Shown: piece by piece, positions 35,014 to 44,309 of the stretch | How positions within the stretch are numbered: position 1 is the stretch's first letter | Layout: each line of letters opens with the position of its first letter | From: Oceanobacillus halophilus | Lineage (GTDB): Bacteria > Bacillota > Bacilli > Bacillales > Amphibacillaceae | NCBI RefSeq assembly: GCF_003628505.1 | Contig: NZ_RBZP01000009.1 | Location: 62,001 to 126,000, forward strand | Direction of reading: 5' to 3' | Length of the DNA: 64,000 bases | Translations under genes and position numbers: made by a program | The notes under the pieces: generated by a model | The model's database searches: none | Told to the model about the DNA's origin: nothing | The model's input: only the letters and a program-made list of their open reading frames with translations

Positions 35014-35403
35014 TTGGCTAAGCAAGAGGATATAAAAGTTGTCTGTCCTGAAGATTGCGGGAATGCACCGAAAAAACAGATACTAAGGGATTTTAACGTA
35101 GCAACTGTCCAAAATAAAACCGAACTTGTGCTAGATTATATTACGGATGATGTGGTTTGGAGTATAGTTGGCAGTCATCAGGTTGTTGGGAAAGACAATT
35201 TTTTAAAAGAGATAAACAAGAAAGAACATGTAACTGAGTTACATATTGATAATATTATTACTCACGGAAAAACTGCGTCACTTAACGGTGTATATATGGA
35301 AGAAAGTAGAAAGGTTGCGTTTTGTCATGTATATCTTTTCAATAAAGCGGGAAAGAGTGGGAAAATTAAAGAAATCACTACATATATCATAAATTTACCA
35401 TAA
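35014..35403 (+). CDS. SnoaL/NTF2-like small protein
   Basis: This protein of about 129 residues has an NTF2-like cone fold pattern: FNVATVQNKTELVLDYITDDVVWSIVGSHQVVGKDNF (given here in outline; helices then strand and VGK turn) and a C-terminal beta sheet with KEITTYIINLP. Such domains serve as small isomerases, hydrolases or scaffolds. The N-terminal VCPEDCGNAP carries two Cys residues that could bind metal; that is speculation. TTG 35014 is chosen because GAGGAG lies 7 bp upstream. Function unknown. Confidence 0.6.
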   Translation: MAKQEDIKVVCPEDCGNAPKKQILRDFNVATVQNKTELVLDYITDDVVWSIVGSHQVVGKDNFLKEINKKEHVTELHIDNIITHGKTASLNGVYMEESRKVAFCHVYLFNKAGKSGKIKEITTYIINLP

Positions 35404-35463
35404 TAATTGAAACCATTTATTGACTATTACCGTAAAAAATAATAATAGGAACGAGGAGGGGTT

Positions 35464-35859
35464 ATGGTGAAAACTGTTACGAAAAAACGTACAAAAGCAT
35501 ATTTGATAGATATTGCTATCTCTACTGCTGCAACAATAGGTGTGGAATATTTTCTGAGGAAGAAGATTAAAAATGAGGCGTTTCATGCGTTGGTTACACC
35601 AACACTAGTCATGTGGACCTTGGAATATGCCCAATTACGCAAGAGTGGGCAAACCTTTGGATACAAAAAAATGGGACTTGCCCTGGAAAATGACGATGAT
35701 TCTGAACTGACACCGAGGCAAATCCTCAAACGAATGGCATATAGAGATACATTGAGTACTTTCGATTACCTAAAAGATCCAAAAACATTTGATGGACAGC
35801 TTGGAGAGATATTCCCGCATGATCGCTATTCTGGAACGACAGTGAGGGAAATAGAGTAA
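35464..35859 (+). CDS. RDD-family membrane protein
   Basis: This 131-residue protein starts with the RDD-type element KAYLIDIAISTAATIG, has two hydrophobic segments and the internal RKSGQTFGYKKMGL motif that is characteristic of RDD domains (S.GQT.GK). The function of the family is poorly known; some members are ion exchangers. GAGGAGGGG precedes ATG 35464. It lies 60 bp after the SnoaL-like gene. Confidence 0.78.
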   Translation: MVKTVTKKRTKAYLIDIAISTAATIGVEYFLRKKIKNEAFHALVTPTLVMWTLEYAQLRKSGQTFGYKKMGLALENDDDSELTPRQILKRMAYRDTLSTFDYLKDPKTFDGQLGEIFPHDRYSGTTVREIE

Positions 35860-35888
35860 AGACAGATGATTAATCGTTTTGGTAGAAA

Positions 35889-35937
35889 GAGTAACCGTCA
35901 TTTTCCGTGGACGATGGAAGAGTATGGTTGCTTTTTT
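35889..35937 (+). terminator. Terminator of the RDD gene
   Basis: An imperfect long stem (GTAACCGTCATTTTCC against GGAAGAGTATGGTTGC) is followed by TTTTTTAT. The remaining sequence to 36165 shows no credible gene. Confidence 0.65.
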
Positions 35938-36165
35938 ATATGTTTGTTTGCTGAGAGATTTATTCTTTCTGTTATTTCATTGATATTTACGTTAAGTTCG
36001 TCGATATCTTTCCCAGTTGTAATTACTACGTTTTGTGCTGATGTTCACACAGCTGAATCGCATCTTCCACTGCAGGAAATACAACAAATCACACTCATTC
36101 GTTCCATTATATGTCACACTTCTGTTGAAAACACAAAAATGTCACTTTTTAAATAGACTTAAAAG

Positions 36166-36214
36166 TTGCACAGCGAAATGTGAGAGTGATAACATATAAA
36201 TGTAAGCGCTTTAA
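36166..36214 (+). promoter_or_regulatory. Promoter and cre (CcpA) site of the acetoin dehydrogenase operon
   Basis: TTGCAC (36166-36171), an 18-bp spacer and TAACAT (36190-36195) form a weak sigma-A promoter. TGTAAGCGCTTTAA (36201-36214) directly downstream matches the cre consensus TGWAARCGYTWNCW at nearly all positions and should give glucose repression by roadblock. Confidence 0.72.
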
Positions 36215-36239
36215 CTATGATTAAAAGGAGGATTTAAGA

Positions 36240-37226
36240 ATGACGATTTCCAATGAAGAACTTAATTGGATGTACGAAACGATGTACAAGATTCGCTATT
36301 ATGAGGACAAAATGGTAGAGGCCTATGCAGAAGGGAAAAACCCAGTATTTAACATAGGTGCGGGTACCGTTCCGGGGGAAATGCATTTAGCAACTGGACA
36401 AGAACCCGCAGCAGCTGGGATCAGCATACATCTGAAAAAAGACGATATCGTATCTTCTCCTCACCGTCCACACCATCATGCGATAGCTAAAGGGGTTAAT
36501 TTGAATAAAATGACTGCTGAAATCTTTGGCAAAGAAACTGGCTTAGGAAAAGGTAAAGGCGGTCATATGCATTTATTTGATCCGGAAGTTCATTTTTCAT
36601 GTGGTGGCATTGTAGGTGCAGGTATTCCACATGCAGTTGGTGCTGCACTTGCTGCGAAGAAAAAGAATAAAGATTCCGTTGCTGTGGCATTTATTGGAGA
36701 AGGCGCTGCAAACCAAGGTGCTTTTCATGAATCTCTTAATCTAGCAGCATTATGGAATTTACCGTTTATTATTGTAGTAGAAAATAACAAGTACGGAATT
36801 TCTGTTCCAAAATCGCATTCAACGTCCATACCATCGAATGATCTTAGAGCAAGCGCATATGGTGTCAAGGGATATTACGTGAAGGATAATGACCCGATTG
36901 CAATGTACGAGGTTTCCGGAGAAGCAGTAGAACGTGCTAGAAACGGGGAAGGACCTTCCATCATCGAAATCGAAACATACCGTTATCTTGGACATTTCCA
37001 AGGGGATGCCGAAGTGTACCGTGATGAAAATGAAGTTACCGAGCTAAGAGAAAAAGATCCAATAAAATTATTACGTGAAAAATTAATTAGTGACTATAAC
37101 ATAGAAGAAAGTGAAATTACGGCAATGGAAAGTCGAGCTATAAAAGATGTGGATCATGCTTATGCATTCGCAAGAGAGAGTGACTATCCGAAACCGGAAG
37201 CAGCGTTAGAAGATTTGTTTGATTAA
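36240..37226 (+). CDS. acoA: Thiamine-PP dehydrogenase E1 alpha (acetoin dehydrogenase type)
   Basis: This 328-residue protein has PGEMHLATGQEPAAAGI and SPHRPHHHAIAKGV near the N-terminus, matching AcoA-type E1 alpha. The thiamine-PP motif GEGAANQGAFHESLNLAALWNLPFI lies at about 158-182, with the trailing Asn-Asn-Lys of ENNKYGIS. With E1 beta it decarboxylates a 2-oxo compound, or cleaves acetoin, and passes the acyl group to E2 lipoyl. Acetoin is preferred over pyruvate or branched-chain acids by sequence feel and by the cre site. AAAGGAGG precedes ATG 36240. Confidence 0.82.
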   Translation: MTISNEELNWMYETMYKIRYYEDKMVEAYAEGKNPVFNIGAGTVPGEMHLATGQEPAAAGISIHLKKDDIVSSPHRPHHHAIAKGVNLNKMTAEIFGKETGLGKGKGGHMHLFDPEVHFSCGGIVGAGIPHAVGAALAAKKKNKDSVAVAFIGEGAANQGAFHESLNLAALWNLPFIIVVENNKYGISVPKSHSTSIPSNDLRASAYGVKGYYVKDNDPIAMYEVSGEAVERARNGEGPSIIEIETYRYLGHFQGDAEVYRDENEVTELREKDPIKLLREKLISDYNIEESEITAMESRAIKDVDHAYAFARESDYPKPEAALEDLFD

Positions 37227-37256
37227 ATTTATTTTACGAAAGGAGCGAAAGGTAAA

Positions 37257-38276
37257 ATGGAAAAAACAAAGCAACGTTTATTGACTGGTAATAAAGCGCT
37301 TTCAGAGGCGATTCGATTAGAAATGGAAAAAGATGAAAATGTTTTTGTATTAGGTGAAGATGTTGGAGAATATGGTGGCATATTTGGTTCAACAGAAGGA
37401 CTACTTAAACAATTTGGACCAGAACGTATAATGGACACGCCAATTTCTGAAACAGCATTTATCGGTGCTGCTGTTGGTGCGGCTTCTGAAGGGATGCGGC
37501 CAATCGTTGAGTTAATGTTTGTTGATTTCTTTGGTGTAACAATGGACCAAATCTATAATCATATGGCAAAAATCCCGTACATGTCTGGTGGGAACGTGAA
37601 GTTGCCGATGGTATTAATGACGGCTGTTGGTGGCGGTTATAATGACGCTGCACAGCATTCACAAACATTATATTCTACATTTGGCCATTTACCTGGCATG
37701 AAAGTAGTAGCACCAACTACACCTTATGACTTAAAAGGGATGATGACATCTGCTATCCGCGATGATAATCCTGTTGTGTTCATGTTCCATAAAACCTTGC
37801 AAGGCCTAGGATGGATGGATCAATTGGATACTTCTATTGGACATGTGCCAGAAGAAGCATATACTGTTCCACTTGGCAAGGCAAAAGTAGTTAAAGAAGG
37901 TACAGATGTTACGATTGTTGGCTTACAAATGACGACACATTTTGGTATGGAAGCGGTGAAAAAATTAGAAGAGCAAGGTATTAATGCGGAATTGATTGAC
38001 TTACGTTCCATCGTGCCATTAGATCGTGAAACCATCTTACAATCGATTAAAAAGACGCATCGTTTGCTTGTTGTTGATGAAGATTATAAATCATTCGGTG
38101 TTACGGCAGAAATTGCTGCACTAGCAGCCGAAGAAGGTTTATATGATTTAGAAGCACCGGTAAAAAGACTAGCCATACCGGATGTTCCAATTCCATATAG
38201 CCGTCCAATGGAACAATTTGTCTTACCGAACGCAGAAAAAATTGTAGAAGAAGCAATCAAACTAGTTAATGAGTAA
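37257..38276 (+). CDS. acoB: Thiamine-PP dehydrogenase E1 beta
   Basis: This 339-residue transketolase-like subunit has GEDVGEYGGIFGSTEGLLKQFG near the N-terminus, the DTPISETAFIGAAVGAASEG block that contacts thiamine-PP, and the C-terminal LRSIVPLDRETI..KTHRLLVVDED. It pairs with the preceding E1 alpha as an alpha2beta2 enzyme in the cytosol. GAAAGGAGCG precedes ATG 37257. Gap to the E1 alpha gene is 30 bp. Confidence 0.88.
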   Translation: MEKTKQRLLTGNKALSEAIRLEMEKDENVFVLGEDVGEYGGIFGSTEGLLKQFGPERIMDTPISETAFIGAAVGAASEGMRPIVELMFVDFFGVTMDQIYNHMAKIPYMSGGNVKLPMVLMTAVGGGYNDAAQHSQTLYSTFGHLPGMKVVAPTTPYDLKGMMTSAIRDDNPVVFMFHKTLQGLGWMDQLDTSIGHVPEEAYTVPLGKAKVVKEGTDVTIVGLQMTTHFGMEAVKKLEEQGINAELIDLRSIVPLDRETILQSIKKTHRLLVVDEDYKSFGVTAEIAALAAEEGLYDLEAPVKRLAIPDVPIPYSRPMEQFVLPNAEKIVEEAIKLVNE

Positions 38277-38300
38277 ATATTTCATAAGAGGTGAGCAGTA

Positions 38301-39695
38301 ATGGTTTTAGAAGTAACATTACCTCGTCAATCGGATAAAAATGATGAAAGTCTCATCACCTTCTGGCATGTGTCAGAAGGTGATGCGGTTGAACAAGGGG
38401 ATCCACTTGTTGAAGTTCAAACAGAAAAAGCAATTTCCGAAATAGAAGCACCACAATCTGGTGTGGTAAAGGAAATTAAGAAAAAAAGAGCAGATACCGT
38501 TGCAGTAGGGGAAATTCTAGCGATAATGGAGACAGAAGTTATGGAGGAAGAGCAGGTGTTGGTTGATGATCTTGTTCTGGAGAGAGCTGCTACGGTTCAG
38601 CCAGCTGTTACTGAGGGAGTAGAGAAGAAGGCATCGCCTCGAGTGAAAAAACTCGCTAAGGAGCTAGGGGTGGACTGGCAACTTGTGACGCCTAGCGGTA
38701 CAAATGGGAAAGTCACAGAAGACGATGTTCGTACATTTGCTGAATATAGCAGAAAAGAGGAAACTACTCCAAGTAAAGGAGAAGAAACTCACCCGAAACG
38801 AAGCATCATTGCTACCCCATCTGTTCGCAAGTTTGCCAGAGAGAATAATGTGAACTTAGAAGATGTGTTGCCATCCAATTCGAATGGCAAAGTTTCTAAA
38901 AATGATATAGAAGCATTCCTGGCAGAACGTGATGCAGCTTCTACTCAATTGACGTTAGAGCCTGAAGCAGAGAAGAAGGAAGCAAAAGTTAAAGATGGGC
39001 AAAAACGAGTTCCACTTACTGGCATGCGTAAAGCTATTGCCAGGGGAATGGTACATTCGAAATCTACTATTCCGCATGTTACGCATTTTGATGAAGCAAA
39101 TGTGGCGAATCTAGTGGATCAGCGAGAAAGGGTTAAAGGATATTTTGAAGAAGACGGGGTAAAACTCACATATCTAGCTTATGTGGTAAAAGCCTTAACT
39201 GTAGTCCTTCAAAAGTTCCCATTCCTAAATGCTTCGTTTGACGAGGAACAGGAGGAAATCGTTGTAAAAGAAAACTATAACATAGGCTTCGCAGCAGATA
39301 CTGAAGAAGGCTTGCTGGTTCCAGTCATCAAACAAGCGGATAAAAAATCCTTATTCCAAATCGCCAAGGAAATTCAGGAACTTGCTGTTAAAGCAAGGGA
39401 TAGAACAATTTCAGTGGATGAAATGTCAGATGCTACTTGTACGATTTCAAATGTCGGGTCAGCAAATGGCTCATATTTCACACCAATCATCAACGCACCA
39501 CAATCTTGCATACTGGGAATAGGAAGAATTGAGAAAAAAGCAATTGTTGTGAATGAGACCATTGAAATCCAGCCAATGATGGCTCTATCATTAAGCTATG
39601 ATCATCGATTGATTGATGGAGTATTGGCACAAGAAGCGGTAAATGAGCTGAAGAAATACTTGAGTGAGCCAGGATTGATGTTGGCGAAAGTTTAG
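38301..39695 (+). CDS. acoC: Dihydrolipoamide acyltransferase E2 with two subunit-binding domains
   Basis: The protein has 464 residues. One lipoyl domain is at about 1-77 with lipoyl Lys in VQTEKAISEIE. Two peripheral subunit-binding domains follow, ASPRVKKLAKELGVDW..GKVTEDDV (about 112-150) and ATPSVRKFARENNVNL..GKVSKNDI (about 172-212). The catalytic domain ends with SYDHRLIDGVLAQEAV. It transfers the acyl group from lipoate to CoA. Doubling of the binding domain is uncommon. No E3 (lipoamide dehydrogenase) gene follows, so E3 must come from elsewhere. Confidence 0.88.
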   Translation: MVLEVTLPRQSDKNDESLITFWHVSEGDAVEQGDPLVEVQTEKAISEIEAPQSGVVKEIKKKRADTVAVGEILAIMETEVMEEEQVLVDDLVLERAATVQPAVTEGVEKKASPRVKKLAKELGVDWQLVTPSGTNGKVTEDDVRTFAEYSRKEETTPSKGEETHPKRSIIATPSVRKFARENNVNLEDVLPSNSNGKVSKNDIEAFLAERDAASTQLTLEPEAEKKEAKVKDGQKRVPLTGMRKAIARGMVHSKSTIPHVTHFDEANVANLVDQRERVKGYFEEDGVKLTYLAYVVKALTVVLQKFPFLNASFDEEQEEIVVKENYNIGFAADTEEGLLVPVIKQADKKSLFQIAKEIQELAVKARDRTISVDEMSDATCTISNVGSANGSYFTPIINAPQSCILGIGRIEKKAIVVNETIEIQPMMALSLSYDHRLIDGVLAQEAVNELKKYLSEPGLMLAKV

Positions 39696-39708
39696 TATAG
39701 TGTAGGAA

Positions 39709-39745
39709 AAAACGGCTCTCTATTATTATAGAAGAGCTGTTTTTG
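39709..39745 (+). terminator. Terminator of the aco operon
   Basis: The stem AACGGCTCT / AGAGCTGTT is followed by a T-rich run. Confidence 0.85.
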
Positions 39746-39865
39746 TTGTTTTTGGTTATCTAATAATTAGGTACGTTTTATTCTGAGTGAATATGCCAGT
39801 AAACGATTAGAAAAAAAGCGGTTTGTATATAATATAACTCACAAACGCTTTAAGGAGAGATTAGG

Positions 39866-40366
39866 ATGGCAAAAAAACCAAAAAAACTTTTAAAATTAAT
39901 GGAGCAAGCAAAAGAACACTTAGATAGTGACGAGGAAATACTATACAGCGTACTGGGTGCCTATGAAACTGAAATTTTAGGAAGTGACTCTGTAAGAAAT
40001 GGGACTTTTTTAGCTACAGACAAACGTCTTTTCTTTTATGCTAAAAAATTAGGTGGTTATGATTCCGAATCATTCCCATACAGCAATATAAGCAGTTTTG
40101 AAGCTAGTAAAGGATTAATGGGTCATAAGATTAGCTTTTATGCTAGCGGAAATAAAGTAAGTATGAAATGGATTAATGATGGAGATGTCGATGAATTTAT
40201 TACTCATTTAAGAAGTGCTTCCGGCAAGAAAGAAACAAATAACATTGCTCCGACAGAAATCAAAAGTACAGTAACAGAACTCAAGGAATTAGCTGAATTA
40301 AAAGAGCAAGGAATCTTAACGGATGAAGAATTTAAAAAGGAAAAAGAAAAGATTTTGAATCGTTAA
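39866..40366 (+). CDS. PH-domain (YokE-like) protein with C-terminal SHOCT motif
   Basis: The protein has 166 residues. Residues about 15-115 form a bacterial PH domain of the YokE type (NGTFLATDKRLFFYAKKL..SFPYSNISSFEASKG). Residues about 135-166 are a SHOCT motif (LAELKEQGILTDEEFKKEKEKIL), a short helical oligomerisation element. It is cytoplasmic, with no membrane segment. Function unknown. AAGGAGAG precedes ATG 39866. Confidence 0.85.
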   Translation: MAKKPKKLLKLMEQAKEHLDSDEEILYSVLGAYETEILGSDSVRNGTFLATDKRLFFYAKKLGGYDSESFPYSNISSFEASKGLMGHKISFYASGNKVSMKWINDGDVDEFITHLRSASGKKETNNIAPTEIKSTVTELKELAELKEQGILTDEEFKKEKEKILNR

Positions 40367-40385
40367 TTAAAGTGTAATTATATAG

Positions 40386-40416
40386 AAACTTGGAGTTGGC
40401 TCCAAGTTTTTTGTTT
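40386..40416 (+). terminator. Terminator of the PH-SHOCT gene
   Basis: The stem AAACTTGGAG / CTCCAAGTTT is followed by T residues. Confidence 0.9.
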
Positions 40417-40464
40417 ATAAAGAAGAACGGACTAGGAAAGAAATCTATTTAGCGGAGTCATGGT

Positions 40465-40497
40465 AGGGCGGGACGAGGAACCTGTCCCTCTGTCCCA
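40465..40497. repeat. GGGACGAGGAACC repeat, copy 1
   Basis: GGGACGAGGAACCTGTCCC followed by TCTGTCCC, abutting the xylanase stop codon. The same sequence occurs at 44726-44765. It can fold as GGGAC / GTCCC and might act as the xylanase terminator. Confidence 0.8.
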
Positions 40498-41754
40498 TCA
40501 TTGGATTATTATTCGTTCTGTTTCTGCATTTTTATCTAGTTTAAAGGTTATTTTCTTATCTTCGTAGATAAGTTCATAATCACCAAGGAATCCTTCAAAT
40601 AAAACCATTCCGTTGTCATCTGTCTTACGTGTCACGTTTGTATACCAATCGCCTTTTATTAGTTTCTTTAATACTTCATAAGATGGTTTTGGACTATTAT
40701 CTTTTCGGATAAATCCAGATGGTGCATTAATCCAAGCCCCATCATCACTAAATTCCCAAGAGGATATGGCTTCTACTAAAGGATGTTTAAATAGTATGGT
40801 GTACATTTCTTCTACTTCTCTTGCCTGGCGTTCTTCCAATTCAGGTGTTGATGGCCAATCTGTTACTTTATAGTCATTAAGATCGACAATTTCAGGTGGC
40901 ATCAGATGTCCAGATAACAATGTGTTTTCAGTAAAATGAATAGGTATACCAAAGTGGGAGAATCGATCTAATACTTCTTCCAATTTTTCGCGTCCCCAAT
41001 AACCTTGGTGCTGATGAGACTGGATTCCAATCGCATCAATCTGTATACCTGCATTTAGACATCCGTCAATTAAAATCTCGTAGTTAATTGACGTATTGAA
41101 GTCATTTAGTAAGAGAGTGGCACCAGGATTTGCCTCTCGTGTTTTTGCAAACATTTCTTTAATAATCCCAAGCCGTCCCAAATCTTTTGCAATTCTGGTT
41201 ATCCCATTATCATATTTATCATAAATAGGCATAATAACTACTTCATTAATAACATCCCACATATCGATTAATCCATTGAAATCGGATACTTCGCGTTCAA
41301 TTCTAGCAAATTGTGCTTTTAGGATTTCTTCATTGGTCATATTGAGAAGCCATGGAGCAGTTGCTGTATGCCAGACAAGGGGATGTCCTTTCAATGTAAT
41401 GTTTCTATTTTTTAACCATTGTGCAGCTGCTTTTAATTCTTTTGTCCGTGGTTGTCCTTTTTTAGGTTCAAATCCTTCCCAATAACCTGGAAACTCTCCC
41501 CAATAAAAAGGCAGTGTGGCAAAGTTAAAAACATCTAGGAATAAATCTAATTTTGTTTCCAAAAAAGCAAGTCTATCTGCTGCTACACTTTTGTTAGCCA
41601 CTTCAATTGCATTAAATAGACCGCTACCAAACAAGAACTTGTGATTTGTTTGTTTAAATGTTACTTCTTTCCCGGCAATAGGATTACCTGATGCATCTAC
41701 TAGATTGATTGTCTTGGTCGCCATACGATGTGCTAATTGATTAGTTTGTCCCAT
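40498..41754 (-). CDS. Endo-1,4-beta-xylanase, GH10, intracellular type
   Basis: This 418-residue protein is a GH10 barrel with KGHPLVWHTATAPWLL (substrate-site His/Trp), the acid/base Glu in DMWDVINEVV and the nucleophile Glu in IHFTENTLL; a typical ITELD is replaced here. No signal peptide is present. An N-terminal stretch of about 30 residues and a C-terminal beta tail (DDNGMVLFEGFLGDYELIY) flank the barrel. It probably cleaves imported xylo-oligosaccharides in the cytosol. No transporter or other xylan genes adjoin. TGGAGGA precedes ATG 41754. Confidence 0.88.
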   Translation of the reverse strand: MGQTNQLAHRMATKTINLVDASGNPIAGKEVTFKQTNHKFLFGSGLFNAIEVANKSVAADRLAFLETKLDLFLDVFNFATLPFYWGEFPGYWEGFEPKKGQPRTKELKAAAQWLKNRNITLKGHPLVWHTATAPWLLNMTNEEILKAQFARIEREVSDFNGLIDMWDVINEVVIMPIYDKYDNGITRIAKDLGRLGIIKEMFAKTREANPGATLLLNDFNTSINYEILIDGCLNAGIQIDAIGIQSHQHQGYWGREKLEEVLDRFSHFGIPIHFTENTLLSGHLMPPEIVDLNDYKVTDWPSTPELEERQAREVEEMYTILFKHPLVEAISSWEFSDDGAWINAPSGFIRKDNSPKPSYEVLKKLIKGDWYTNVTRKTDDNGMVLFEGFLGDYELIYEDKKITFKLDKNAETERIIIQ

Positions 41755-41796
41755 TCAATTTTCCTCCATTTTTATAATCGTACATACAATTACTGT

Positions 41797-41811
41797 TGGA
41801 AAACGCTTCCA
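41797..41811 (-). promoter_or_regulatory. cre-like (CcpA) palindrome upstream of the xylanase
   Basis: TGGAAGCGTTTTCCA on the minus strand is a near-perfect palindrome with the AAGCG/CGCTT heart of cre. It is about 43 bp before the xylanase start. The rest of the divergent gap to 42094 shows nothing else I can name. Confidence 0.7.
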
Positions 41812-42094
41812 CCATTAAATCATATCAAACTTTCTCCATCAATTGAACTAACTTTATTACAAATATAGGAACTCTCAGTACAGCTTTATCATTTATGTTA
41901 GAGTTTGTTTGAGCTGATTCAGTTTGTTAAGAAAAAAATGAGACTGGGACTAATGAACGTTTCTATGATCCAGATCCGATGGGAATAGGAGCATGTCCTT
42001 TTTTCGCAGATACAGTTGACAATTGTCCATTATCGGTTTAAAATTTGTCTTTATGAATCTATTAATTTAATTTTACAGTATGAGGTGTGAATAA

Positions 42095-44077
42095 ATGAAG
42101 AAGATATTGTCAACAAAGATGGGTTTCTTCTCAATCACTGTATTTCTCTTTTGGATAAAAACGTATTTAATATATAAAACAGAATTTGATCTTGGCGTTA
42201 GTGGATCGATGCAGGAGTTTCTTTTATTTTTTAATCCACTTAGTTCAGGGTTAATCTTTATTGGATTCGCATTATTTGCTGCAGGTAAAAAAGTTGGGCG
42301 ACGTATCATCATTATTGATGCTATATTAAGCTTTATTTTATATGCTAATGTTGTTTTTTATCGATTCAATAGTGACTTTATTACCATCGCAACATTAATG
42401 CAAACTGATAATTTTGGGAGTCTGGGTGGCAGTATTCTTAACCTAATGGCACCTCATGATGTTCTTTATGCACTGGATATTATCTTTTTGATTTTCTTCT
42501 ATAACAAAGTGAAATCAACTTGGTCTAATGAACGCATGAAGATACGCAAACCACTAGCGGTTTTAGTAACAGGTGTCATCGTATTCGGAGTTAACCTAGG
42601 TTTAGCAGAAGCTGATCGTCCTCAGTTATTGGAACGTACTTTTGACCGTAATTATTTGGTGAAATACTTGGGTGCTTATAATTTTATCATTTATGATGCT
42701 GTACAAAATTTCCAAAATTCGTCTCAACGCGTTTTAGCTGACAGCGATGATATTACTGAAGTACAGAACTATACGAAAACAAAATATGCCGAACCAAATG
42801 AGGAGCTTTTTGGTGCAGGTGAAGGGAAAAATATTATCAAAATTCACTTAGAATCCTTTCAATCATTTCTTATTGACTATGAATTGCATGGCGAAGAAGT
42901 TACGCCATTCTTGAACTCATTGGTACACGATGAAGATAGGGACTTTACGTATTTTGATAATTTCTTCCATCAAACCGGTCAGGGTAAAACTGCTGATGCA
43001 GAACTAACAACTGATACATCCTTATATGGTTTGTCTCAAGGGTCGGCCTTTTCAACAAAGGCAAATAACACCTATCAAGCATTACCAGCAATATTAGAAC
43101 AACAGCAGGGGTACACGAGTGCAGTATTCCATGGTGATGGTAAATCATTCTGGAATCGAGATAAGGTGTATAAAAGCTTAGGTGTAAATGAATTTTACTA
43201 TGACAGTTATTATGATATGAGTGAAGAGAATGTCATTAATTATGGTTTGAAAGATAAGCCATTCTTCGATGAATCAATTCCATATTTAGAAGAAATGGAT
43301 CAGCCATTTTATGCGCATATGATGACATTGACACACCATCACCCGTATTTAATTGATGAAGAGGACGCCACTATAGCTCCAGCTGAAACGGGAGATCCAT
43401 CTGTTGATCGCTATTTCCAGACAGCGCGTTATTTAGATGAGGCGTTAGAACAATTCTTTAAGGACTTAAAAGAAGCAGGCTTATATGAAGATTCAATTAT
43501 TATGATTTATGGTGACCATTACGGAATCTCCGAGAACCATAATCGTGCAATGAAAGAAATTACGGGAGAGGAAATTACTCCACTAAAAAATTCAGAATTG
43601 CAGCGTGTTCCATTTATTATTCGAGTTCCTGGACTAGATGGGCAAGGAATCAATCATGAATTCTCATCGCTTATAGATGTCATGCCGACACTGTTACATC
43701 TTGTTGGCATTGATGCACAGGATTATATTCTATTTGGAACTGACATGTTCTCTGAAAATCATAAAGGGTATGTGCCATTTAGAAATGGTGACTTTGTAAC
43801 GGAAGAATATAGCTATATAAACGGTATTTACTATGACAATCAATCAAAAGAAGAGATTACAGAACCAACAGAAGAAATGTCGCATATGAAAGAAACGGTA
43901 CACCATGAATTAGAACTTTCAGATAGGGTTCTAAATGGGGATCTACTTCGTTTCTATACACCAAATGAAGAGTGGGAACCTGTTAACAGAGACGATTATT
44001 CCTATCCTGAAAAAAAGGTTATGAATGATGATGAAACAGAGCAAGAAGTAATCGATGAAGATACAGTTGAAGAATAA
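42095..44077 (+). CDS. Lipoteichoic acid synthase (LtaS family)
   Basis: The protein has 660 residues. Five membrane spans (about 10-165) are followed by an extracellular sulfatase-fold domain. Catalytic and metal residues are visible: Glu in IHLESFQSF, the nucleophile Thr in GQGKTADAEL, the HGDGKSFWNRD turn and YGDHYGISENH. It polymerises glycerol phosphate from phosphatidylglycerol onto glycolipid. The C-terminal ~40 residues are acidic. LtaS, YfnI, YqgS and YvgJ paralogues cannot be separated here. GAGGTGTGA precedes ATG 42095. Confidence 0.9.
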   Translation: MKKILSTKMGFFSITVFLFWIKTYLIYKTEFDLGVSGSMQEFLLFFNPLSSGLIFIGFALFAAGKKVGRRIIIIDAILSFILYANVVFYRFNSDFITIATLMQTDNFGSLGGSILNLMAPHDVLYALDIIFLIFFYNKVKSTWSNERMKIRKPLAVLVTGVIVFGVNLGLAEADRPQLLERTFDRNYLVKYLGAYNFIIYDAVQNFQNSSQRVLADSDDITEVQNYTKTKYAEPNEELFGAGEGKNIIKIHLESFQSFLIDYELHGEEVTPFLNSLVHDEDRDFTYFDNFFHQTGQGKTADAELTTDTSLYGLSQGSAFSTKANNTYQALPAILEQQQGYTSAVFHGDGKSFWNRDKVYKSLGVNEFYYDSYYDMSEENVINYGLKDKPFFDESIPYLEEMDQPFYAHMMTLTHHHPYLIDEEDATIAPAETGDPSVDRYFQTARYLDEALEQFFKDLKEAGLYEDSIIMIYGDHYGISENHNRAMKEITGEEITPLKNSELQRVPFIIRVPGLDGQGINHEFSSLIDVMPTLLHLVGIDAQDYILFGTDMFSENHKGYVPFRNGDFVTEEYSYINGIYYDNQSKEEITEPTEEMSHMKETVHHELELSDRVLNGDLLRFYTPNEEWEPVNRDDYSYPEKKVMNDDETEQEVIDEDTVEE

Positions 44078-44087
44078 TTATTTAGTG

Positions 44088-44121
44088 AAACGATCCAAGT
44101 TTTATGTTTGGGTCGTTTTTC
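44088..44121 (+). terminator. Terminator of the LtaS gene
   Basis: The stem AAACGATCCAA / TTGGGTCGTTT ends in a T-run. Confidence 0.85.
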
Positions 44122-44309
44122 TAATTTATGGTTTTAGGTAAAATAGTACTGCCTTCCTATATCAAAGTGTAATAAATAAGAAGACATGGTGATACCTTTT
44201 ATTCTCTGTATAAGAGAAAATAGAATATACCATAGTTATAACGTAATGTGAATGTTAATTATGAAAGAATGTGGAATCTATATTATTTACTATTAAAGAG
44301 GTTTTTATA

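Noticed and set aside
35866-36156. 96-codon open frame between the RDD gene and acoA
   Set aside because: It overlaps a terminator hairpin, lacks a ribosome site and its product has no domain pattern.
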